From NCBI RefSeq assembly GCF_022810305.1, contig NZ_JALGQH010000012.1, positions 1 to 64,000 of the forward strand: a stretch of DNA of 64,000 nucleotides. The letters run 5' to 3'. This DNA comes from Rhodococcus sp. ARC_M6 (GTDB lineage Bacteria; Actinomycetota; Actinomycetes; Mycobacteriales; Mycobacteriaceae). Positions 58,227 through 64,000 of the stretch are shown one piece after another (within the stretch, counting starts at the first letter, position 1; each line of letters begins with the position of its first letter). Made by a program: the position numbers and the translations under genes. The notes beneath the pieces were generated by a model that was not told the origin of the DNA, made no database searches, and saw only the letters and a program-made list of their open reading frames with translations.

Positions 58227-58769
58227 TTATTGAGACTCGCGTTTCGAGGAACCTGACTCTCGATGCTTCTTCTTGGGTGTCGGTTCGTTGTCGGAGCTGA
58301 GCAACGACTTGATTTCGTCGAGTTCCCGGCGCAAGTAGTCGCGAGTTGCGACCTCGCCGAGTGCGATACGCAGAGCGGCCAATTCCCGGGCGAGGAACTC
58401 GGTATCGGCCTTGGTCTGTTCGGCGCGCGAGCGGTCCTCCTCCAGGGAAACCTTGTCCCGGTTCTCCTGCCTGTTCTGCGCCAGCAGGATCAACGGTGCC
58501 GCGTAGGCAGCCTGCGTCGAAAACGCCAGATTGAGAAGGATGAACGGATACGGATCCCATCGCAGGGCGACGACGAAGATGTTGATCAGAATCCAGACGA
58601 TCACGATGATGGTCTGAATCGCCAGGTACCGGCCGGTCCCGAGGAACCGCGCAATGCGCTCGCTGACGCGTCCCACCGCTTCGACGTCGAAGTCGAAATG
58701 AAAACGACGGTTCCCTCGAGGGGTTTCCAGGCGTTGACGCGCCGAGGTGCTCGAGAATCGATCGCTCAT
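58227..58769 (-). CDS. DUF1003 membrane protein
   Basis: The 180 aa start at ATG 58769, overlapping the MgtE_N/CBS stop (ATGA). The DUF1003 core FLGTGRYLAIQTIIVIVWILINIFVVALRWDPYPFILLNLAFSTQAAYAAPLILLAQNRQENRDK contains two transmembrane helices and the characteristic PYPFILLNL loop. A charged coiled-coil region (EEDRSRAEQTKADTEFLARELAALRIALGEVATRDYLRRELDEIKSLLSS) and a Lys/Ser tail follow. Function is unknown, and the coupling to the MgtE-like gene suggests a link with divalent cation handling. Confidence 0.88.
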   Translation of the reverse strand: MSDRFSSTSARQRLETPRGNRRFHFDFDVEAVGRVSERIARFLGTGRYLAIQTIIVIVWILINIFVVALRWDPYPFILLNLAFSTQAAYAAPLILLAQNRQENRDKVSLEEDRSRAEQTKADTEFLARELAALRIALGEVATRDYLRRELDEIKSLLSSDNEPTPKKKHRESGSSKRESQ

Positions 58770-60052
58770 CGTAAGAGTCCTCCGTCGTCCGAGTCGTCCT
58801 CGCGCCAGTCTTCGGGGAGGAGATGGTCGAGGACGTCGTCGACGGTTACCGCGCCGATCAGGTGATTCTGGTCGTCCACCACCGGGCCGCACACCAGGTT
58901 GTACGTCGCGAAGTATCGCGTCACCGCAGCCAGCGAATCGTCCGCACCGAGTGTCGGCAGGTCGCTGTCCAGAAGTCCGCCGACCAAGCTGGCGGGCGGT
59001 TCTCTCAGTAATTTCTGCAGGTGAACACAACCGAGATAGCGTCCGGTGGGTGTTGCGGTCGGCGGCCGCACTACGAAGACCATGCTCGAAAGCGCCGGTG
59101 TGACGTCGTAGTTTCGTGCCCGCGCGAGCGCCTCGGCAACAGTCGTCGACGCCGTCAGCACCACGGGTTCTGGCGTCATCAGACCGCCGGCCGTGTCAGG
59201 GGAGTGTTCGAGGAGCCGACGCACCGGTTCCGAATCCTGCGGATCCATCAACTGGAGCAGGGATTCGGCTTCGGTTGCGGGGAGCTCACCGAGGAGGTCG
59301 GCGGCGTCGTCCGGATCCATCGCCTCGAGGACATCCGCTGCCCGTTCTACTTCGAGGTGCATGAGGAGATCGGTCTGATCGTCGGCCGGCAATTCCTGGA
59401 CGACGTCGGCGAGACGTTCGTCGTCGAGTGCCGCGGCAAGTTCTCGTCGACGCTTCTCCGGGAGTTCGCGCATGGCATTGGCGACATCGGCCGGACGCAT
59501 GCCCTCGTATTGGAGAAGAAGGTGCGCGACTCCCTGGCCGGGTAACGAAAGGTCACTCTGTGTTAATCCCGCAACGTATTGCCACTCGACGACGTGGATT
59601 GCGGCCCGGCGACCCAGCCGTCCGCGATGGGCACGGACCGCGACCTTCGAGACCACCCAGTCGCGGGTCCGTCTCGATTCGATACCCAGATCGACCACCA
59701 CCGCGTCGACGCCGTGAAGCTCGGTCAGCTCAGGGTCATCAACGCGCACATGTGAATCGAGCACCTGGGCGAGTGCCAGTACTTCACCGGGCCGTTGGGT
59801 GAAGCGACGGATACTGACGTTGCCGGTCGTTAGCGTGACCGCGCTCGGCTCGATGGCTGTCACACGCAGCATCGGTACGAAAATACGTTTGCGCGTGAAC
59901 ATTTCGATCACCAGGCCGAGTACGCGCGGTTGCTGGCGCCCGATACGAACAGTGATCACGACATCACGCACTCGCCCGATCGACTCACCGTCCGGACCGA
60001 GGACAACCAGGCCCGCCAGCCTGGCTGCAAATACCTTGCCTGCTGCTGCCAT
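58766..60052 (-). CDS. MgtE_N/CBS protein with PRC-barrel start (Rv1232c-like)
   Basis: The 428 aa begin with a PRC-barrel-like region (AARLAGLVVLGPDGESIGRVRDVVITVRIG). An MgtE_N superhelix follows (GMRPADVANAMRELPEKRRRELAAALDDERLADVVQELPADDQTDLLMHLEVERAADVLEAMDPDDAADLLGELPATEAESLLQLM), then a CBS pair near the C-terminus (SPDTAGGLMTPEPVVLTASTTVAEAL and LPTLGADDSLAAVTRYFATYNLVCGPVVDDQNHLIGAVTVDDVLDHLLPED). It has no transmembrane helices, so it is a regulatory relative of magnesium channels rather than a transporter. It is coupled to the DUF1003 gene. Confidence 0.87.
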   Translation of the reverse strand: MAAAGKVFAARLAGLVVLGPDGESIGRVRDVVITVRIGRQQPRVLGLVIEMFTRKRIFVPMLRVTAIEPSAVTLTTGNVSIRRFTQRPGEVLALAQVLDSHVRVDDPELTELHGVDAVVVDLGIESRRTRDWVVSKVAVRAHRGRLGRRAAIHVVEWQYVAGLTQSDLSLPGQGVAHLLLQYEGMRPADVANAMRELPEKRRRELAAALDDERLADVVQELPADDQTDLLMHLEVERAADVLEAMDPDDAADLLGELPATEAESLLQLMDPQDSEPVRRLLEHSPDTAGGLMTPEPVVLTASTTVAEALARARNYDVTPALSSMVFVVRPPTATPTGRYLGCVHLQKLLREPPASLVGGLLDSDLPTLGADDSLAAVTRYFATYNLVCGPVVDDQNHLIGAVTVDDVLDHLLPEDWREDDSDDGGLLR

Positions 60053-60149
60053 GATTGCAAGGCTAATTCGTCGAACGTAGAAATCTGCAACGGAGCCGTA
60101 TTACACGTCGCAGAAAGCGCGAGACACCGATCACGAAGGGCACTCCGAG

Positions 60150-61112
60150 ATGACTTCACGCAATCGTTCCCGCCGATCAGTCCTGGCTGTGCCGGGCAGC
60201 AGCCGCAAGATGATCGACAAGGCGAAGGGACTGCCGGCCGATGAGATCTTCCTCGATCTGGAAGATGCTGTCGCGCCCTTGGCGAAGCAGGCCGCGCGTG
60301 AGGCCGTAGGTGATGCGCTGGCTGAGGACGGGTGGGGCAAGCAGGTCAAGGTGGTTCGCGTGAACGACTGGACCACGGAATGGACGTATGCCGACGTCGT
60401 AGAGGTTGTCGGACGAGCCGGCGCGCACCTCGACGCGATTCTGCTGCCCAAGGTTCCCGATGCAAGCCATGTGCAGGCCCTGGACCTGCTATTGACCCAG
60501 GTGGAGAAGGCAAACGGACTCGAAGTGGGGCGGATCGGCATCGAACCGCAGATCGAGAATGCCATCGGCCTGACCAACATCGATGCGATCGCGACGGCGA
60601 GTCCACGCGTCGAGGCCCTGGTCTTCGGGCCGGCTGATTTCATGGCGAGCCTGAACATGCGCACCTTGGTGGTCGGTGAGCAGCCCGACGGCTACGACCG
60701 CGGTGACGCTTATCACCACATTCTGATGACGATTCTGATGGCGGCACGAGCCCACGGCGTCCAGGCAATCGACGGTCCGTACCTCCAGATTCGTGACGTC
60801 GAGGCGTTCACCCGAAGCGCCGCACGCACTGCGGCACTGGGTTTCGACGGCAAATGGGTGCTCCACCCGACGCAGATCGAGGCGGCCAACGAGGTGTTCA
60901 GCCCGCGTCAATCCGATTACGACAGAGCAGAATTGATCTTGGACGCCTACGCATTTCATACCTCCGCAGCCGGCGGTGGACGAGGCGCGGTGATGCTCGG
61001 CGACGAGATGATCGACGAGGCGAGTCGCAAGATGGCACTGGTGATTTCGGCGAAGGGGCGCGCTGCCGACATGGCACGTACCTCCGAATTCACTCCACCC
61101 GAACACGCCTGA
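60150..61112 (+). CDS. CitE/HpcH-like CoA-ester lyase
   Basis: The 320 aa start at ATG 60150 (TSRNRSRRSVLAVPGSSRKMIDKAKGLPADEIFLDLEDAVAPLAKQAAREAV). The aldolase-lyase barrel motifs are FLDLEDAVAP, ILLPKVPDASHVQALDLLL, VGRIGIEPQIENAIGL and ALVFGPADFMASLN. Metal-binding residues are expected at the Glu of IEPQIE and the Asp of GPADF. It belongs to the malyl-/citramalyl-CoA lyase-like branch of the CitE family. The substrate cannot be decided from sequence. It stands alone. Confidence 0.85.
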   Translation: MTSRNRSRRSVLAVPGSSRKMIDKAKGLPADEIFLDLEDAVAPLAKQAAREAVGDALAEDGWGKQVKVVRVNDWTTEWTYADVVEVVGRAGAHLDAILLPKVPDASHVQALDLLLTQVEKANGLEVGRIGIEPQIENAIGLTNIDAIATASPRVEALVFGPADFMASLNMRTLVVGEQPDGYDRGDAYHHILMTILMAARAHGVQAIDGPYLQIRDVEAFTRSAARTAALGFDGKWVLHPTQIEAANEVFSPRQSDYDRAELILDAYAFHTSAAGGGRGAVMLGDEMIDEASRKMALVISAKGRAADMARTSEFTPPEHA

Positions 61113-61219
61113 CGTTCGACATGTCGACCAATTCGAGTCGGCAAAGGGCACAATAGAGACCATAGGTATCGCGTTGTTCAGCCGTGGATTACGCGCCCGA
61201 AACGAGGAGCACTGTCGCC

Positions 61220-61714
61220 ATGTCCAATCCGCTCGCACAATCGCCGAATGGGTCGCGCCGCGGCGGGTTGCCGACGCCGCCTTCGGGTTGGCCGATCGGC
61301 TCCTATCCGACATACGCAGAAGCGCAGCGTGCCGTCGACTACCTGTCGGATCAGGAATTCTCGGTCCAGGACGTCACCATCGTCGGTGTGAACCTCATGC
61401 AGGTCGAGCGCGTTCTGGGACGCCTCACCTGGCCCAAGGTGATCGGTGGTGGGTTGGTGTCCGGAGCGTGGCTGGGTGTCTTCTTCGGATTGGTGCTCGG
61501 CATCGTCACCGGCGGATTCCTGGCTCCGTTGATCACGGGCATCATCGGCGGCATCATCTTCGGCGTAATCACCACGACCATCCCGTACGCAGCGACGCGT
61601 GGTCAGCGCGATTTTGCGTCGACCATGCAGCTGGTTGCCGGTCGCTACGACGTGCTGTGCGAACCCAAAACTGCGGAGGCCGCTCGCGACTTGCTCGCGA
61701 AACTTGCTATCTGA
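61220..61714 (+). CDS. Small membrane protein with general-stress-17M-like domain (Rv1234-like)
   Basis: The 164 aa start from ATG 61220 (SNPLAQSPNGSRRGGLPTPPSGWPIGSYPTYAEAQRAVDYLSDQEF). An N-terminal domain (GSYPTYAEAQRAVDYLSDQEFSVQDVTIVGVNLMQVERVLG) resembles the YflT/GSP17M fold. A double glycine-rich hydrophobic stretch (LVSGAWLGVFFGLVLGIVTGGFLAPLITGIIGGIIFGVITTTI) and a soluble tail follow. GAGGAG lies ten bases before the start. Function is unknown. It sits in the same place in mycobacteria (Rv1234). Confidence 0.8.
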   Translation: MSNPLAQSPNGSRRGGLPTPPSGWPIGSYPTYAEAQRAVDYLSDQEFSVQDVTIVGVNLMQVERVLGRLTWPKVIGGGLVSGAWLGVFFGLVLGIVTGGFLAPLITGIIGGIIFGVITTTIPYAATRGQRDFASTMQLVAGRYDVLCEPKTAEAARDLLAKLAI

Positions 61715-61760
61715 GTTCTTCGCCGCGGAGGTGATGGCTTTTGTCGAAAGCTGCAGCAGC

Positions 61761-62048
61761 TCAGGATAATTCGCTTGCTATTTGGCCGTACTCGGCTGAG
61801 ATGACGGTGAACGAATATGTTGGTCCCGCAGCGGTGGGAACCTGCACGGGGCCGGGCGCGGTGTAGCCCGGCTCGGGCAGGGGAGCCAGATCGCCCAGAT
61901 CTTCGTGATGCGTGGTGGCCACCGGGGAGGCATGCGCAGTTCCGGTGATCAGAGCGATCGGGGCAGCCGCCAAAGCACCGGCGAGGGCAAAACGAGTAGC
62001 GAAGTGCCGCTTGTCTACTCGGTTCGAAACCTGTGTGGTGGTGTTCAT
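61761..62048 (-). CDS. Small secreted protein of unknown function
   Basis: The 95 aa start with the signal peptide MNTTTQVSNRVDKRHFATRF, followed by ALAGALAAAPIALITGTAHA and a probable cleavage at AHA-SP. The mature part is about 55 residues, Pro-rich (LGDLAPLPEPGYTAPGPVQVP), with a short beta-like end SYSFTVISAEYGQIASEL-like. No Cys and no transmembrane segment after cleavage. It is convergent with the stress-17M-like gene and divergent from the sensor kinase. Confidence 0.65.
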   Translation of the reverse strand: MNTTTQVSNRVDKRHFATRFALAGALAAAPIALITGTAHASPVATTHHEDLGDLAPLPEPGYTAPGPVQVPTAAGPTYSFTVISAEYGQIASELS

Positions 62049-62167
62049 GCCGTCTCCTCAGTTTGTAATGCTGTGCTGTCGGTCTTCACCGTATTCCGGC
62101 ACCGGGGAAATATTGTCTGTGCGAAGCTGATTCCCAGGGAACTCGGATGATCGGCACAGGAGGACAC

Positions 62168-63511
62168 ATGTTCGGATCCGGGCCGTCGACAGACGATCTG
62201 CATGCTGGGCCGGAACTCGAACAGATACTGCGTGAACACGCGTACCGGGGCGCGTACCTCCAACTCGGGGTGCGTGGCGTGCTGGTCGTGTTCATAGCGT
62301 CGACGCTGATCGTTGTTCCGCCGGCTCACGGTTCCGGGTGGTGCTTTCTCATCCTCGGGTTGTACGTGAGCTGGTGTGTGGGCCTTGCTCTGTGGATCGG
62401 GCACACATCTCCCTTCGCTTCGCTCAACCGGCACACATCTCCCTTCGCTTCGCTCAACCGGCACACATCTCCCTTCGCTTCGCTCAACCGGCACACGGGT
62501 GCAGGCCCGGTGAACGCGCTCTGGCTCGGTCTTCTCGTCGACCTGGCAGTGCTCGCGACCCTGACCTTGTTGACGGGACTTACCGCGCAGGAAAGCTGGA
62601 CCGCGGACATCCTCTGCAACGGACTCTTCGTGATTCCCGTTCTGGCCTGCACTCAACTGCGGACCGACATTTGCGCAGCGATCGTCGCCGCCACAATCGC
62701 AGTCTTCTTTGCCGCGAGTTGGGCGACGATGGCCTCCAACGAGGAACCGTGGGCGTCGATTCTGCTCAGCACCACGGCTCTGGCAGCACTCGGAGTAGGT
62801 GCCGTCGGGTTGACGCGAATCCAACGATCTCGGGTTCTGACAATCGCCGAGTTGGTGGGGCACCGTACAAGCCTTCTCGCGGAGCTGATGAGCCTCGAGC
62901 AACGTCAGCGTAGAGCGCTGTCGGAACAGCTGCATGACGGCGCTCTGCAGTACGTTCTTGTCGCCCGGATGGACATCGACGAGCTGGGAACAAGTGTAGA
63001 TCCCCTTGTCCGGCAACGTGCACTTCAAGCATTGAGCGAGGCAACCACCTTGCTGAGATCCTCGGTTGCAGAGCTACATCCGACGGTTCTGGGTCACGTG
63101 GGTCTGGCACGGGCGATCGGAGACGTGGCGCGATCCGTGGAAGGCCGTGGAGGTTTGGCGGTAGCGGTCGAGGCGTCCCGCTGGAGGGACGACTTGCGTA
63201 CCTCGGCGGACGATATCTTGTTCGGTGCGGCACGGGAGTTGCTGAACAACGTCGTCAAACATGCTGCGGCAGCGAATGTTCGCATCGAGCTTTCAGCGTC
63301 GGATCGGATAGCTGTTCTGACGGTGACAGACGACGGTCGCGGCATCAGCAGCGACAAGATTGCGGCCAGTCAGGGACGTGGCCATATCGGTCTTCTGTCA
63401 CATCAACTGCGGGTTGTCGCGGCCGGCGGTTCATTCTCGATCGGACCGGGGGAGCCAACGGGAACCGTTGCGCGCGTGGAGTTACCGTTCGAAATTGTTG
63501 ACGACCGATGA
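62168..63511 (+). CDS. NarL-type sensor histidine kinase
   Basis: The 447 aa run from ATG 62168, chosen because AGGAGG stands five bases upstream. Six or so transmembrane segments occupy residues 25-205. The 10-residue repeat HTSPFASLNR is in an early loop (residues 79-108). The cytosolic part has the HisKA_3 box EQRQRRALSEQLHDGALQYVLVARMDID with phosphorylated H256, and HATPase blocks ELLNNVVKHAAAANVRI, VTDDGRGI and GRGHIGLLSHQLRVVAAGGSF. It phosphorylates a LuxR-type response regulator, which is not directly adjacent. The signal is unknown. Confidence 0.9.
   Translation: MFGSGPSTDDLHAGPELEQILREHAYRGAYLQLGVRGVLVVFIASTLIVVPPAHGSGWCFLILGLYVSWCVGLALWIGHTSPFASLNRHTSPFASLNRHTSPFASLNRHTGAGPVNALWLGLLVDLAVLATLTLLTGLTAQESWTADILCNGLFVIPVLACTQLRTDICAAIVAATIAVFFAASWATMASNEEPWASILLSTTALAALGVGAVGLTRIQRSRVLTIAELVGHRTSLLAELMSLEQRQRRALSEQLHDGALQYVLVARMDIDELGTSVDPLVRQRALQALSEATTLLRSSVAELHPTVLGHVGLARAIGDVARSVEGRGGLAVAVEASRWRDDLRTSADDILFGAARELLNNVVKHAAAANVRIELSASDRIAVLTVTDDGRGISSDKIAASQGRGHIGLLSHQLRVVAAGGSFSIGPGEPTGTVARVELPFEIVDDR
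62401..62490 (+). repeat. 30-bp tandem repeat, three perfect copies, inside the sensor kinase gene
   Basis: The unit begins GCACACATCTCCCTTCGCTT and ends CGCTCAACCG; copies start at 62401, 62431 and 62461, and a partial GCACAC follows. The unit length is a multiple of three, so the frame is kept and HTSPFASLNR is repeated three times. The copies appear identical at the DNA level, including silent positions. Confidence 0.95.
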
Positions 63512-63521
63512 AAGGTGCACT

Positions 63522-64000
63522 GTGGTAGTGATGAACGACCGGGCTCTCGCGCGGGCAACTCTTGCTCGCCAGTACCTGATGGAGCGAGCAGATGTCAGTA
63601 CGCTCGAAGCGGTCTCCCACCTCGCCGGTTTGCAGGCGCAGGCGCCGGTACCTCCCTATCTGGCGCTGTGGGCTCGGCTGAAAAACTTTGCGGCAGAAGA
63701 TCTGTCAACTCTCATTGAAAACCGCCATGTTGTACGTCTGGTTGCCATGCGGGGAACGGTCTTTGCCCTCTCGGTTGCTGATGCCGCGACCTTCCGTGGA
63801 ACGGTTCAGTCGATCATGGAACGAGACCTCCACACCAACACGGCACACCGCGCGGCACTGACCGGAATGGATTTCGAGGCGCTGGCGCAGGCCGGACGTG
63901 AACTGGTTTCGGAGGGTCCGCTCACTCAGATGCAGATGAGGCCTCTTCTGGCCGAGTGCTTTCCGGATCGTGCGCCCGAAGGTTTGGCGCATGCGGTTCG
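63522..64000 (+). CDS. Winged-helix DNA-binding domain protein (AlkZ-like HTH_42), partial
   Basis: The frame is open to the window edge (about 159 codons seen). The start is at GTG 63522 (AAAGG upstream) or ATG 63531. LARQYLMERADVSTLEAVSHLAGLQAQAPVPPYLALWARLKNF, then ENRHVVRLVAMRGTVFALSVADAATF, is the signature of the HTH_42 winged-helix family, to which the DNA glycosylase AlkZ/YcaQ belongs. Members remove bases or interstrand crosslinks, sometimes as self-resistance to DNA-damaging antibiotics. The catalytic QxQ/QxD region would be partly visible as LQAQAPVPP. The C-terminal half is missing from the window. Confidence 0.8.
   Translation, partial: MVVMNDRALARATLARQYLMERADVSTLEAVSHLAGLQAQAPVPPYLALWARLKNFAAEDLSTLIENRHVVRLVAMRGTVFALSVADAATFRGTVQSIMERDLHTNTAHRAALTGMDFEALAQAGRELVSEGPLTQMQMRPLLAECFPDRAPEGLAHAV

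Overview
The window looks like a chromosome segment of a mycolic-acid actinomycete, most likely Rhodococcus (erythropolis/qingshengii type). The evidence is high G+C, frequent GTG starts, a mycolyltransferase-like esterase, mycothiol synthesis (mshB), F420 synthesis (fbiC), a PIM/LAM-type lipoprotein (lpqW-like) and glucosylglycerate/glycogen genes. From typA onward the gene order resembles, from memory, the Mycobacterium tuberculosis mutT2-typA-lpqW-mshB-fbiC-fdxC-dapC ... rocA-fadD36 ... dapD/dapE ... folP2-gpgS-tagA-glgA/glgC-sigE-rseA-htrA-tatB-mrp stretch. This is mainly core genome with accessory pieces inserted.

Layout. 1-943: truncated IS3-family element (orfA intact, orfB cut). 1-13 kb: accessory or lineage-specific genes, namely a secreted mycolyltransferase-like esterase, VOC protein, CPBP protease, guanine deaminase, double-ABM membrane protein, Tat-exported DUF1906 protein, SnoaL-like protein, an MFS exporter divergent from a MarR regulator with a clear dyad operator, and a striking Ser-x-x triplet-repeat protein. 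Two tiny unannotated-looking amphipathic peptides (34 and 26 aa) lie here too. 12-27 kb: housekeeping block (pterin dehydratase, mutT, typA, lpqW, mshB, hemD-like, paired PH-domain proteins, fbiC, fdxC, dapC) closed by a strong terminator. 27-31 kb: XRE regulator, MFS and alcohol dehydrogenase, then a small gene graveyard with a frameshifted lipoprotein, a TPP-enzyme fragment and a decayed cyclase. 31-47 kb: proline catabolism (rocA-proDH), acyl-CoA ligases, a solute-binding/VWA fusion, an amino-acid permease, dapD/dapE, two LOG proteins, folP2-gpgS, tagA and an rRNA methyltransferase. 47-55 kb: glgA/glgC divergent pair, O-methyltransferase, the sigE-rseA-htrA-tatB envelope-stress module, and mrp. 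55-64 kb: two lytic transglycosylases, DUF1003, an MgtE_N/CBS protein, CitE-like lyase, small envelope proteins, a NarL-type sensor kinase with a 30-bp in-frame repeat, and a winged-helix protein running off the end.

How they work together. dapC, dapD and dapE supply meso-diaminopimelate and lysine for the peptidoglycan that the transglycosylases remodel. sigE, rseA and htrA form an envelope-stress circuit whose upstream region carries MprA-box-like and ECF-type promoter motifs. rocA and proDH oxidise proline to glutamate. glgA/glgC and gpgS serve glycogen and glucosylglycerate polymers. fbiC (F420) and mshB (mycothiol) make the signature cofactors of the lineage.

Most interesting signals: the 22-fold Ser-x-x triplet protein (10624-10929), the signal-less amphipathic micro-peptides (6750-6854, 8521-8601), in-frame tandem repeats in htrA and the sensor kinase, a 25-bp perfect palindrome at 37032-37082, and an IS-end hairpin that buries the transposase ribosome binding site. 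No tRNA, rRNA or CRISPR array was seen. All functional calls come from reading motifs by eye; no database search was possible.
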